In this document: in pieces, positions 1-11,248 of the stretch
How positions within the stretch are numbered: position 1 is the stretch's first letter
How the letters are laid out: every line of letters starts with the position of its first letter
NCBI GenBank assembly: GCA_009760855.2
Contig: WPIO01000036.1
Location: 1,755,001-1,819,000, forward strand
DNA length: 64,000 nucleotides
Direction of reading: 5' to 3'
From: Cristatella mucedo
Lineage: Eukaryota > Bryozoa > Phylactolaemata > Cristatellidae
Position numbers and translations under genes: made by a program
The notes under the pieces: model-generated
Database searches by the model: none
What the model saw: the letters and a program-made list of their open reading frames with translations, nothing else
What the model was told of the DNA's origin: nothing

Positions 1-476
1 GCGAGGCCAAGGCCAAGGTCGGTGCAGTTTATTGGTTTCCCGAAGTGCATCGACTTTAGCCTCGATGTGGCCATTTGATTTCAGAGCTGAGCCGGACGTT
101 TGTTTTCTGGCGGCCAAAGGGTTAGCAAGTACCCAAAGGGTTAGCGCGCACGCCGGCGCTGACGCTGGGTCCGACTGTCGGTTCGCGCATTCGCCCCGCG
201 GCAGCTGCACGTCCGCTCTCCTGCTGCTGTGGGCAGTTTGCTTCTGCTCCTCCTGTGAACAAGGAGCGCGTCGTTTACCTCCCTCCCTGCCCCCACACCC
301 AGTCAGAGGTGCCGCACAGCTCAGGAGTTTGTAGCATGCCAAGCCAGCCGGCTCACCCTCTGCTGCTGCCTGCCCTTGCTCGCTGTCGCTATCTTTAGCC
401 GTGTTCGTGCTGGGACAGACCTTTGTATCGTCTGCTGCTGACGTTCGCGACGGCAGTTGAGCTGAGACAAAACTGT

Positions 477-478
<2 letters not shown>

Positions 479-520
<42 letters not shown>

Positions 521-521
521 C
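479..521. repeat. (CAGC)n microsatellite
   Basis: About ten uninterrupted copies of a four-base CAGC/AGCC unit. The surrounding 1-1341 interval has no exon I can recognise. Any upstream exons of the TIR gene would lie here or before the window. Confidence 0.9.
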
Positions 522-1341
522 AGCCCCCTAGCTGCTGACAGCATCGAGGCTGTTAGCAGCCTCGCCCTTCGTTTGCACGGAAGAAAGTCGGTCGGTGCCA
601 AAGGGTGCCTAGCTGCTGTTCTCAGCCCATCATTTGACCTTTGCTTGTATGACCGTTTGTCTTTTTTGACTAGTTGCACTATTTGAAAAGTGCAGACCGG
701 GTAGTTAGCCTGCTTACGGAGCACCAGATTACTGACGCTAACGCCCATGCCAGATTTTCTTCCATTCAATTCCCGAGTTCTGGGTCTTGAATCTGCTGAC
801 GTCCTGTGAGCTGCGGAAAGCTGCGCTGTATCGGGTCCGACCTCAGTTGGATCACTGCTTGGCTTGGCTTAGCCTGGCTGGGCTTAGCCGCCAGTTGGAA
901 ACTCCCGACATTGGATATCGGATATTGGATATCCATAGATATCCAGGCTTATCGTGCATCTACAGGTGGTCAGTAGTTGACGGGTCAGCAAAAATGATAG
1001 CTCTCGTTAGTGAATCAGGGGTTGCAGCAGCAGCATCATAATCGCGACAGACAGGGGGTTTGTGCCAGGGCATCTTGAGAGACTCGCGTCCGGGGGAGGC
1101 ATTCCAATTTGCATTCAAGCATGCTGCATGCTGCTCTGTCATGCCGAGTGGGTACAAGCAACTTCCAGAGTATGCACAGCACAGAAGCCGAATGTTTCGA
1201 TTGATGCCGTATTTGTGGAAACCGACTCCTTCGTCGTCGTCGGTGGCCAGCCTCGCGTCGTTCTCTGCATCGCTTGACACGTGACGTTGGCACGCGATCG
1301 GCAGGACTGCGCTGCTCGCTTTCTGCGGTAGGCATTGACAG

Positions 1342-1534
1342 CCGAGTGGTGAGGAAGAAGATCATGCAGCAGATCCTGCAGACCCTCGACAAGGAGTACA
1401 AGGCGCCCGACAACTGGCATTTGCGCGCTCGGACGCAGCGCCCGCGTGCCAACACCATCTATGTCGTCTACGATCCGTCCGACGTTCGGCTCGCCCAGGG
1501 TCTGAAAGCCGACCTGCAGAAAAAAGGCTTAACG
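1342..1534 (+). CDS. Tandem TIR-domain protein, first visible exon
   Basis: This exon begins the TIR-TIR gene (exons 1342-1534, 12005-12233, 12417-12587, 12956-13659). The first in-frame ATG is at 1364 with A at -3; counting from it, the four exons give 1275 nt, i.e. 424 residues and a stop. The exon encodes residues 1-57. Residues 30-37 (NTIYVVYD) are the first beta strand of a TIR fold, followed by the first helix. The frame is open upstream and an acceptor-like CAG ends at 1341, so this may be an internal exon of a longer protein. The donor is ACG|GTGAGC, phase 0. TIR domains act in innate-immune signalling by homotypic assembly, and some are NAD+ hydrolases; which applies here is unknown. 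The next exon is 10.5 kb downstream, but phase and domain continuity support the join. Confidence 0.72.
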
Positions 1535-2206
1535 GTGAGCCGTCAGCGGGGGCAGGGGGCAGGGGGCAGGGGGGGGGGGCAGGGTGGCGCGGGCTGCTGC
1601 TGTTTCAGTCAGCGCTGACGGCTGCTGCTCCTAGCATTGCCGTGGGGGCGTGGTCAAATTAAAGCTTGACCCTCTGCACAGAGCTCGGTAATGCAAATGG
1701 AGTAGCTGAGACCAGTCGGCCTGTTCCATGACCGCGTGCTGTCTTTCGAGTCACGTACTTTGTCTCCTTTTGCCACTGCACGACCCGCTAGGTGATACAC
1801 AGTTCCCATGTGATACGCGTTTGCCAGAGACAGAGAGGGTTGGTGGCTGCAGGCAGCAGGACTCGAGAGCTTGGCTTAAAATGCATAGCAATAGGTCTAG
1901 TTCTTACTGGGTGCTATTCAAACGTCGTGATTTCATCATTACTAGACATGGTCGCCAAACCGTGTAGTCGCTGTTAAGAGTGGCTAAATTACTGCAATCT
2001 GTCGCCAGGCAATACCGAATCTTAGAGGTCAGCTGTCAGAGCCTTTCCATGCTTTAGGTGCATAGGGACTGCAGGCAAGGTTTCCAGAGAATTTGAGCTC
2101 GGCTCGAGGCACAAGCTAATCGATTAGAATCTAAAAAAGCTGCTGTAGGATACATGGATGGATTTAAGAATAAACAAATAGCTTGATTCAATAAGAAATG
2201 AATATT

Positions 2207-2362
2207 AGCTGATTTAACAGCCTCATTTGTGTAGCAGCAGAAGAGCTTTAATGGCTTTCACCGCCACTTGCAGTTGGCAATAAACAATCGCCCACTGCAG
2301 GACACGAACCCACGACCTCGATCGTGGAGAGCACGCACCTTACTTCCCGGGCAATCGCTGCC
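2207..2362 (-). mobile_element. SINE-A copy (tRNA-derived)
   Basis: Reverse complement matches the SINE-A consensus seen across the window: a tRNA-like head with a B box close to GGTTCGAATCC, a body containing a self-complementary GC-rich segment (GCCGC...GCGGC), and a tail ending near GCTGTTAAATCAGC. This copy is diverged; its B box reads GGTTCGTGTCC. Confidence 0.75.
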
Positions 2363-3115
2363 CAGATTAGGTAGTACTTCAGATCGGTAGGCCGATTTCC
2401 ACAAGCATAATTTCCAAAATAGTGCAAGGTTTCTACCAGTGGATCTACGAATTAGGTTCGCTTGGTCATCGATTGCTTGCGGTGTGCCGTGTCTTGGACA
2501 TTTAAGCTTGGCATCGAGCTACGGTTGCATATGTGAGCAATGCCTGCTGCTGTGTGAAGCCAATAGGTCTATCTCTTGCACCTATTTCTGGTCAGGTTTC
2601 ATTGGGTGCCAGTGAACTTGTCGCTTTTCATTCCTATCTACCTTTTATTCTAACCTGAGCACGATTCAGTGCATGCTATAGGCTGCCGTCCTACTGACCT
2701 GTGGCCACGAATGTCTTCCCATGTGCTCCAGTTAGCTGGCATAAGCATTAGACTTGTTGGCTTTTGCATGGATGATATCCTGAGTGTCATCAACTCTTGG
2801 CTGTTGATTCTTTCGCAACGAGTTGTAAAGCACTCGGATAGCGATTTAGTTCTCTTAGGATGCCATGCAGACGATCTATTGTGGCCATAGTCATTATAAG
2901 GTTGCATTCTGCTTGTTGCCGGCTTGGGCTACCAAAGCAATACTCCAGCCCTCACCGGACCCCACGAGCTGCTGCCCGGCCCGAGCTTAGCAGCTCAGCT
3001 CTAGAGCAAGGTCAAATCTAACTGATGAGACCTAAGCTGCACGTAGTGAGTAGCCTCGTACTGATAATCCCTTCCCTAATCGTTCTGACAATCAGCATTC
3101 GACCTTCTTGCTCGA

Positions 3116-3249
3116 GACTGGGTTGGTCCAGCGGTTAAGGTGCTCGCCGCCCCGACCGAAGGTCAAGGCTGAGGTCGTGGGCTCGAGCCCCGAGGCACAT
3201 GTGAAGCGCCTGAATAGAGATTTAGTTCTCTTTGGGCGCTATGCAAATG

Positions 3250-3250
<1 letters not shown>
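3116..3250 (+). mobile_element. SINE-B copy
   Basis: tRNA-like head with an A-box-like TGGTCCAGCGGTTAAGG and a B-box-like GGGCTCGAGCCCC. The 3' tail reads GTGAAGCGCCTGAATAGAG and continues to GGGCGCTATGCAAATG. That tail resembles the LINE-A 3' end. It runs directly into a (TA)n tract. Confidence 0.8.
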
Positions 3251-3289
<39 letters not shown>

Positions 3290-3290
3290 A
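3251..3290. repeat. (TA)n microsatellite at SINE-B 3' end
   Basis: About 20 TA units directly after the SINE-B tail, probably expanded from the A/T-rich end of the insertion. Confidence 0.85.
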
Positions 3291-3405
3291 GACCCAAACC
3301 TATAAAGCCGCGTTTGCACAACGGCCAGTCTGGTTTCTGTCCTGCTGTAGTCTTGGGTGCATATGTCACCGAGACTGGGGGAGGGGAGGGTGATCCAAGA
3401 TTTGC

Positions 3406-3441
3406 AGACGATTCTGATCTTCGGAATCTTCAGAATCGTCT
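3406..3441. repeat. 12-bp inverted repeat
   Basis: AGACGATTCTGA at 3406-3417 is the exact reverse complement of TCAGAATCGTCT at 3430-3441, with a 12-bp spacer. A related motif (GATTCTTCAGAAG) follows near 3450. Confidence 0.75.
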
Positions 3442-3597
3442 TGATCGATTACGATTCTTCAGAAGAGTGAATGTAGACTCTCAAGCTGAGCTAAGGTTGT
3501 ACTTCTTGGCCAGGACGACGACGACTTGACCGATGAAACCATCGAAGCGATGGTTTGATGATCCATCCACGTGATCCATCCACGTGATTCATCCACG

Positions 3598-3623
3598 AGA
3601 GTCCCACAAGCTTGTGGGACTCT
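3598..3623. repeat. Perfect 26-bp palindrome
   Basis: Arms AGAGTCCCACAAG (3598-3610) and CTTGTGGGACTCT (3611-3623) are perfectly complementary with no spacer. It is preceded at 3558-3597 by three 12-13-bp tandem copies of TGATCCATCCACG. Confidence 0.85.
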
Positions 3624-3829
3624 TACGAGCTCGGCATAGAAGAATCAGACTTATTAATAGTCCCAAGGGGATGGGAGGACAGGGAGGCGCCATGAGCTGC
3701 TAAAAAGAGTGCGATCTCCCATCTATTCAGCTGCAGAAGGCCTACTAGTCATCAGGCTGGCGTTGGAAAGTTCATGCAGCGTGCTTCTAGCTGGCTAATC
3801 GCACCAAGTACTGCCGACCAGTCGTTGCT

Positions 3830-3970
3830 CACTGTTCTTCCGGCTTGTGCAATAAGACACTTACGGCTGATGCAAAACTCGGCAGCCAGGCTTGTCTGTC
3901 GTGGGCCTCCGTTGCCCCATCACACCACTTCTTGCCACCGACCTGCACCTTCTCCCAATCAAGGAAAGTA
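3830..3970 (+). mobile_element. LINE-A reverse transcriptase relic
   Basis: The translation includes PACAIRHLRLMQNSAARLVC, matching the post-palm region of the LINE-A reverse transcriptase seen better preserved at 33.6-34.4 kb (CAIRRLQLVQSSA). The fragment loses its frame near the region equivalent to LLADLHWLPVKQR. Non-functional. Confidence 0.7.
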
Positions 3971-4484
3971 TTTACCTGTGGTTACTCAGGACCACTGGCT
4001 AGTAGGAGCCCTGGTTAGTAACACGCACTGAATCGTGCACAGATCAACACCCACACCCAGGAGAAAGAGATAAAGTTTCACTGGGATGCTAGAGAAAAGC
4101 GCATTGCATTTTTTTTCTCATATCCATTCTTGCCCTTGATAGTGCCGGGCAAACTTGCTGAACGCAAGCACGCAAAGGACCGTTCAATCGAGGAACGGAT
4201 AGAGGCTTTCAGCGTCTTTGTTATTAATTATTATATTTTTTATATTAGCTGTCATATTAGGAGACGAAGCAGTGCGATTCGGTAGGAAGTTTAGCAAAGA
4301 GCAGGAGGGCGGGAGGCACGAACACGAGCACGACGGCCGAATGCTCTGGCGAAAGTCGACTTGTCTGAGGCGCCTGCCCACATAGGTATGTGCATGGGCT
4401 GCCGAGCTGCATTAGTACGCCGGTGGCCAGCTCTCACGAAGCCTCTCCGAACTCTGCCTCGGCCTTGCCTCAATCTTCCCATCT

Positions 4485-4690
4485 TTGGCCATAAAGACTA
4501 GTCAACAGCCATAAATCGGCCACTTCACGATCAACTTGGCCATAACTGGGGATGAGCCATAAACCGGCGACAGTCACGGGTCAACAAGGTCATACACATC
4601 AGTGGGCCATAAATCGGCCACATCAAGATCAAAAGAGGCCATAAAATGTCACCAGGCTGTAGACTGGCTCCACCAGGATCAACAACGCCG
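4485..4690. repeat. Degenerate tandem repeat with GCCATAAA motif
   Basis: GCCATAAA recurs at about 4489, 4509, 4556, 4605 and 4640. It alternates with GATCAAC/GGTCAAC, giving an irregular unit of about 50 bp. No coding potential is evident. Confidence 0.6.
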
Positions 4691-4959
4691 CACGGTTCAA
4701 TGTGCCATACAACGACCACACTCCAGCTCCAGGCTCTGAAACCATAATAATAAATGAAGGCACTGTCTTAGAGGGAATTTAAGTTTTTTGGAAGCACAAC
4801 AAATCGACTGGAGTCAAAAGAGCAGTGCAATGAGGTGCCTAATGTTTCAAGTAGGTAGGCCAGAGCACTGAGATGGATGGACCCACAGGTGAATAACATG
4901 ATCTTGAGGTCGGTGGGCTTCTTGATAGGCAACCAGAGCTTTCGATGAGCTCATCGAAT

Positions 4960-5115
4960 ATCATGTAATTTGTAATTGATGATATTATGATATTATGTAA
5001 TATATTGTATCATATCATAAATATACATAATATCATATCATAATATATATATATATATATATATCATATATGATATTAATCATATTATAAATGATATTGT
5101 GTAATATCTAATTGA
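4960..5115. repeat. AT-rich low-complexity tract
   Basis: Runs of ATGATATTATG, ATATCATA and (TA)n. Probably an expanded A/T simple repeat. The following 5116-5880 has no supported gene. Confidence 0.7.
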
Positions 5116-5879
5116 TGGTGTAATATGATGGTGTAATAGGACAGTTGAGAAGTTTACGACGGATAATCCTAGCTGCAGAATTGTGTACCAACTGTAAGTT
5201 TTCTTTTATCACAGCCAGGACTACCTAACAGTGGAGGGTTTCAGGAGTCCAGTTGGAATTTCAACACGAATTCATGAAGCTGCTTAGCATATGTGTCCAT
5301 AGCCATGCAAGCCCGAATTCGTGCTTATGCTACATAGGTGAATGTGGGAAGAATTTACTCCGGAGCTGTTGGGCTCATCTAGAGAAATGTCTTTTTGGAA
5401 GAGGACATGCATATTCCACGCACAAGCCTACAGAAGATATGCCGGTTGAACCGATTTGGAGAGTCAGGCTTTCCAGTTTCGGAGTAACGCCTGGTTTGCC
5501 CATAGTTGACAAATTGGTTTTATCTTGGATTTTTAATCGTGCTTTTTACTCACCATATCGTGATTAGGCGATTCAGACTCAGGTGACAGAGTATTTCCAA
5601 ACTCATTCCATTCCGAACATAATCATGTCCAAACAAATGTGCTTTTGCAGTTTGAAAATACATCGCTATCAAGTAAGAGAAACTCAATGAGTGACACTCT
5701 GTAAACGTAATACAAATTTTAATTGATGGCTAAGCTTTGTTTCCACAACATGGGGGTTTCCTCTGCTAAGGAACTGCATGCGGGTACAATGGCATCATAG
5801 CAAGACACCAGCTGAGTATAGCTGGTCCCCTTGGGGGGTTTCACTTTTGACAAGACAGTGCGTAAGAAACTCGTTGTTC

Positions 5880-6120
5880 TCTTGAGATTCGTCCTTTGTG
5901 TGTTCATACATGCCGACACTATGCATGCTGCCTGCCACTGGCCATATTTTCATGTTGACCCTGTGCATATCACTTCTAACCATCTTATGCTTGTTGACAT
6001 TGAGCATGCTACCACTAACTATTCGATCAAGCTTTCATTATAGCATATTGTATGTAATGTACCTAGGAAGAGATTAAGTTCTCTGATGGTGCTTCACAAG
6101 TGTATTATTATTATTATCAC
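5880..6120 (+). mobile_element. LINE-A 3' UTR and tail
   Basis: Matches the LINE-A 3' untranslated region also seen at 21.48-21.71 and 36.6-36.8 kb (TGACCCTGTGCAT, GAGCATGCTACCACTAAC). It ends with CCTAGGAAGAGATTAAG, TTCTCTGATGGTGCTT and an ATT-type repeat. It is 5'-truncated and non-coding. Confidence 0.75.
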
Positions 6121-6399
6121 CAACTCATGATATGAGTGCACGGATCCCGGGAGGCAGATGTAATGGTCACGTGACACAAACTTATCGATGCAAGGTCCAA
6201 CTCTCCGGATATGCTTGCTGCCTTAAGCAAAGGGAAAGCCAGCATGGCCCTGTCCACCTACGACGTGCCCTATGACTAAATAGAAAAATTTATTTTTCAG
6301 AGGGTATAAAAAATCAATCGATTATGCTCTGAGTCCAAAGGTTTAAAGCTGTTTCGTGGAGAAGGCTGGGTACGGACATTCTGGAGGTTCTCCCCCCCC

Positions 6400-6640
6400 C
6401 CCCCCGACATTCCCCCAGGACATTTCCCCCTGGGTAGGATATTCCCCCTATATGGTTTAGAGTTTAGGTTTTAGGGTTTAGAGTTTAGGATTTTTAGGCT
6501 TTATTGTTTTAGGGTTTAGGGATTTTAGGGTTTTTAGGGTTTAGGGTTTTTAGGGTTTAGGGTTGAGGGTTTTAGGGCTTTATGGTTTAGGGTGTAGGGT
6601 TTTTGGGCTTAGGGTTTTTAGGGTTTTAGGGTTTAGGGCC
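6400..6640. repeat. Poly-C plus interstitial telomere-like repeats
   Basis: A poly-C run (about 6402-6415) and three C-rich ACATTCCCCC-type motifs lead into 6455-6640. That stretch is dominated by TTTAGGG, TTTTAGGG and TTTTTAGGG with some decayed units (TTTAGAG, TTTATGG). It is not a uniform TTAGGG array, so this is a degenerate, interstitial, telomere-like repeat and not a true telomere. Confidence 0.75.
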
Positions 6641-7003
6641 GGCTTCGTCTCCGCCGCCTAAATCCACCCTTGCTCGTGTTCCGAACTTTAATTAATGAGT
6701 ATTAGGGCATAACTAAATCTCTTGAGCTCGAGTTATACTCAGTAGACTTCTGAGGCTTAGCGCTCATTTGCAGTAACGAGCGGCACGCCGTAGCGCCCGC
6801 CCGCTTTGACGGGTACGAGCACGTGTCTGGCGGCGTCGAGCGCGACCGAACTTCTTAGGGACCGAACTGTATAGCTCACTGCTGCAGCAGTGGCTGCAGC
6901 CGCCGAAGCTGCTCGCTCCATTAGAAACCATCTTTACAATCGATCCATTCTTCTAATTATACTGAGTTGATTTGATTTCAATAGAGCGTGAACTTCATTT
7001 GAT

Positions 7004-7035
7004 CATGTATATATATATATATTCTTATATAGTCT

Positions 7036-7111
<76 letters not shown>

Positions 7112-7125
7112 TTGTATATATATTC
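7004..7125. repeat. Long (TA)n microsatellite
   Basis: About 100 bases of near-perfect TA. The open frame across it is low-complexity tyrosine/isoleucine and not a gene. A poly-G run flanked by two GAAATGTCCTAC motifs follows at 7149-7195. Confidence 0.9.
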
Positions 7126-7527
7126 TTGGTTGTACATTCATCAACATGGGAAGAAATGTCCTACTCGGGGGGGGGGAAATGTCCTACAACTGTGAAGGCA
7201 GCCTGCATTGAAACTGAGGCTCACAATCGTCGCTCAGGAGTCGTGTAGCAGCAGTTAGTTGCCCATAATGCTCTACTCGCCGGGAAAGCAGTAGCCGCTC
7301 CTGTTTCGCTTCCTAAGCGTCGTGCGTGAGCATGCGATGTGCACACTTAGGCGAGTGAGTCACCTGCATGCCTGTATGCATCGCTTGCACGAGAACTCAG
7401 CCATCTAACTCAGCTGGAGCACACCCTCATTTCACGGTGTCCTATGCCGAGTTTACGCTACGAGTTTTCCACACGTCCTACTTTGTTCTTCCCACTTGCA
7501 GGAAGAGTTTATGCGGTCAGTTATCCT

Positions 7528-7665
7528 CCATCCACGAGGTAAGGTGCTCGTGGTTTCGAATCCTTCAGTGGGCATCCTGCTTTGTTGTCCCTTGCTGCTG
7601 CAAGCGGTTGTGATAACCGTTAAGGCTCTTCTGTCGCTACATAAATGAGGCTGTTAAAACAGGGA
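7528..7665 (+). mobile_element. SINE-A copy, subfamily A2
   Basis: Starts at GAGGTAAGGTGCTCG, has a B box GGTTTCGAATCC, and ends ACATAAATGAGGCTGTTAAA. It lacks the first tRNA-like segment found in full-length copies, and the A-box to B-box part is shortened. Confidence 0.75.
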
Positions 7666-7697
7666 ATCCGTTTTTCAGTGCCCTCCTCAGTTCTTAG

Positions 7698-7842
7698 CCC
7701 AAGCGCTGGGTGCTCGCTCTTCGCGATCCGTGTCATGGGTTCGAATCCTGCGGTGGGCGATCCTTTATCGCGGCTGCAAGCGGCGGTGATGGCCGCGAAG
7801 GCTATCACCGCCGCTATATAAAGGATGCTGTTAAATCAGCTT
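7698..7842 (+). mobile_element. SINE-A copy, subfamily A2
   Basis: B box GGGTTCGAATCCTGCGGTGG, the GCTGCAAGCGGCGGTGAT body and a GCTGTTAAATCAGC tail. It lies head-to-tail after the previous copy and within 80 bp of an opposite-strand copy. Confidence 0.8.
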
Positions 7843-7919
7843 CCCCAGAGGGATCGTGGGAAAGTAGTCCTTGTTTAGGGCGGTAGGCAGGCAATGGCCC
7901 TCTGCGTTAAAAATAAATA

Positions 7920-8088
7920 CTCGCTGGTTCAACAGCCTCTTTTTGTATAGCGACAGAAGAGCCTTGACGGCTATCACCGCGGCTTGCAGCTGCGATAAAG
8001 GATCGCCCACCGTAGGATTCGAACCCACGACCTCGGTCCCGGGGTTGTGTAAGGCAACCGCCTTACCTAGTGTGCTATCGCGGCTCAC
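7920..8088 (-). mobile_element. SINE-A copy with flank shared with 9.7-9.9 kb
   Basis: Full-length on the minus strand, with a perfect B box (GGTTCGAATCC) and an A1-type tail (CTATACAAAAAGAGG). The 65 bp beyond its 3' end (7855-7919) is also present, inverted, after the copy at 9747-9812. The duplicated piece is therefore larger than the SINE consensus. Confidence 0.85.
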
Positions 8089-9680
8089 CACGATATGCCA
8101 CCCGATGACTTTTAGCCTTCCGGGACTGTCTTTATCGCATACCGCCTCATTATCTTATTCTTATGCGCCGAGCTCGTAAATATCCCACGAGCAGGGACTC
8201 TCGTGGAATGCTTCGTTGATTGCAGCAGTCGAGTGGGCGGCTATGCTTTTAAAGCTGCGAAAAAGATGGCGCCCGTGATTGGTCGTTCGTTTAGCCATGC
8301 CCGAGTCTTTGCCAAGAAGTAGAACCGCGTTTAGCTGCCGAGTCTTCGATAAGTCTCCCTTAAGTATTGAACCACCCCCCCACAGTCTTGGTGCCGTATG
8401 TACCCAAAGATTCGAGCAGGACCGAATCAGGAAGGAAGCAAGACTCGCCGCGTAAACGCGACTTTACTATGCGTGCATTGCTGCTATAACCGGGCCAGCT
8501 ACTGTACTGGCCGACCTTCAACCGTATCCAGGGAGTAAGGTTATAGGTGTAGTTCGCCCAAAACGCCGCTAGTGCGGTATTGCTCCGGCAAGCGGAGGCA
8601 GAGAAGGCCGGCCCTTAGCCAGGTGCTAAACCTTGACCTCGGAGGACATAATGTGCCCCATTTACTCGAAACAACTCGGTGGCTGGGCTCCTTGGGATTA
8701 CGCCTCCGGTTTGTCATTGTATCTGTGCTATAGGCAAACAGCTGCCGCTCTTTATTAGCAGGCGAAGTACTCCCAAATGGGCCGACGTGTAAGCCACCGT
8801 CAGTCGACAGGAAGAGCACGGTTCGTAGAGCTCAACACGTGGTACTTTAGCAGCCTATCGGACGCGAGTGGCCGCGGCGGCTCAGTGTCGGCGTCAGATC
8901 GACCGAGCGAAGCTCCGCGGTTGGTTAAACTCGCGTTAGTATCCCTTGGCGGCTCGCTAAGATTAGCATCAGCAGACTACGGCTATTTGTCAGGCTCTAT
9001 ACGGATTGCTGCGGACCGTAAATATTTGCCAACTCCACTGAAGCCGTAGAAGACTCCTGAAAGTCGTCTCTCAAGCAGCCGCCTCGGAGCTGCGAAGCTC
9101 TCTCTCTCTCACCGAGCGCGTGCCGCACGAACGCCGCCTGCCTCTCTCTAGCGCCTGCATTTAGTCTTCGCGAGGGAGAAGCTCTGGATGCAGCCTGAAC
9201 CCGCACGCTGACAAGTGTGCCGCTCGGCAAGAGATAGTCCTCAGCCCCGCCCCTGTGAAAGACATTCGCTAGCCTCACTTTCGTAGAGCCCTAAGCTCTG
9301 CACAGAAGGCGGCCTCTGGCGGTCATTTTAGGTCCCCGTCTGTGCGGGGAAAATCGTACGCTCGCCCGGAGAGCCTGCAACCGCGTCCTGACGGTCCAGT
9401 GCCAAGCAGCGGGCACGAGCGACGGCTCATTTAGCCCCGTAGCCTGCAAAAACGGTTGGTTGTTCCCCCCCCCCCTGTAGAGACAATACCTTGACGTTGC
9501 TAGCTAAAAGTGCCGCTCGACATTGCTCTCTAGCTCTCCCCCAAGAAATGAGTGCCCCTCGTTTCCGGAGAGCCCGAAACTGTCCCGCCGCCGCCGCCGC
9601 CCCCCCCGTCTCTCTTCTGCATCAGGGAACGTTGGGGGGGGGGGAACCTGCTTCAGATGTAGCTAGATAAAGGTAAAGGT

Positions 9681-9698
9681 ATTATATATATATATTGC

Positions 9699-9746
<48 letters not shown>
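9681..9746. repeat. (TA)n microsatellite
   Basis: TA run interrupted once by TTGCAT, directly abutting the truncated SINE-A at 9747. A second TA run (about 9886-9945) lies on its other side. Confidence 0.85.
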
Positions 9747-9749
<3 letters not shown>

Positions 9750-9884
9750 CTGCAAGCCGCGGTGATAGCCGTCAAGGCTCTTCTGTCGCTATACAAAAAG
9801 AGGCTGTTGAACCAGCGAGTATTTATTTTTATCGCAGAGGGCCATTGCCTGCCTACCGCCCTAAACAAGGACTACTTTCCCACG
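9747..9884 (+). mobile_element. Truncated SINE-A plus extra flank between TA tracts
   Basis: Begins inside the SINE-A body at CAGCTGCAAGCCGCGG, has lost its tRNA head, and runs through the tail and 65-70 bp of unique flank. It is nearly identical, inverted, to 7855-7995. The abrupt borders at TA repeats on both sides suggest the fragment was copied or captured there. Confidence 0.8.
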
Positions 9885-10424
9885 ATATATATATATATAT
9901 ATATATTATATTATATATATGATATATATATATATATCATAATATTATATTAGATAAAGGTATTATACCCCATTTGAGAGCTTGAATCTTTTCACCGAAG
10001 GCTTCTCATTGCCGGGCATTCCGATAACCTTGGACGAGTCGAAATAGAATTGCCTGCTTCAGCTCGCCCTCTCTAAAAATGCCGATCCCTTTTTACGCAA
10101 GACGACGTCATCCCTCTGGAAACTGGCGAAACTTTTGCACCAAAGTAGCCTACTACTGCTGAGTCAATTATGCATAGAGAGTAGCCAAGTTCCTGCAATG
10201 GACCCTGTGCCCATGGCCGAACGTTCAACATGGTAGCCAGCACCTATTTATAATTTAAACATAAAAGAAAAGATGGGTTGACATTTTTTCGGTGTTTGGC
10301 TTAGGGTTTAATGCTTAGCATGGTCTGTGATATAGGTTTTAATGCTAAGTATGGGTATGCTATTTTTGGCTTTCGGCTTAATGGTTTAGAATTCAGGGTT
10401 TGAGTTTTATGGTTTACATAAAAA

Positions 10425-10556
10425 CAAATATAATTCATTTATATAGCGCCCCAAGAGAACTTAATCTCTATTCAGGCGCTTCACATATGCCTCGGGGCTC
10501 GAGCCCCAGACCTTGGTCGGGCGAGCACCTTAACCGCTGGACCAAACCAGCTCGGC
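10425..10556 (-). mobile_element. SINE-B copy
   Basis: Reverse complement reads from GCCGAGCTGGTTTGGTCC through GGTTAAGGTGCTCGCCCGAC to GCGCCTGAATAGAGATTAAG and GGGGCGCTATATAAATG. One of the better preserved copies. Confidence 0.85.
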
Positions 10557-11202
10557 AAAAAACGCTAGGTACAGTGTTCAACTTTCTGCTGTGGTCACAG
10601 CGTCCTTAGCAGAAAGTTCATTGCCGCTATGCAGAACGATTTCGTATTAGCTGAAGGTGCAGCCTTTTTGGTCTCCTGTCTAAAAAATAGAAGGTTATTA
10701 GAGCTCCTTTCGGCACGATGACGTCAAGTTTCGCCCACCCACCCGAGAAGCCTCTAGGCGCCCCTTTAGGCGTACTCCGTGAGCTTGGCTGCCTTCCCCT
10801 TTGGGGCTGCTGGGAGAGACGCCGACGCGGCGAATTCGGCGGCGAGAGCGAGAAACAGTGAGAAGGCTCCGGGTCGCCTGGCAGTAATTGGGGGGGGGGG
10901 GACCTTCCTGTAGCCGTCCCTACCCACGGTCCCAAGGGGAGACTTACATTTAATTTGCCCTGGCCCCGACGACTCGCTGGATGTGGGCCCGTCGAATTCG
11001 CCCACGTCGCCTGGCTACAGGAATCTACGGGGTGCACAGAACCTGAGACCCACAGCCGTCTGGACAAGCGCTCGCCCAGCGTGGGTCGCAGCTGCTGTTA
11101 ACAAAGAATGTATACCTAATTAATATACGACGCTTGAGAGCATAAATCGTGTGAATCCGTTTTTGTACATGCCACGGCCGCCGAATTTTCGCTGCCTGCC
11201 GG

Positions 11203-11248
11203 AGTTGTGTGTGTGTGTGTGTGTGTGTGTGTGGGGGGGGGGGGGGGG
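11203..11248. repeat. (GT)n followed by poly-G
   Basis: About 14 GT units run directly into a 16-base G run. Simple-sequence DNA inside the TIR-gene intron. Confidence 0.9.
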
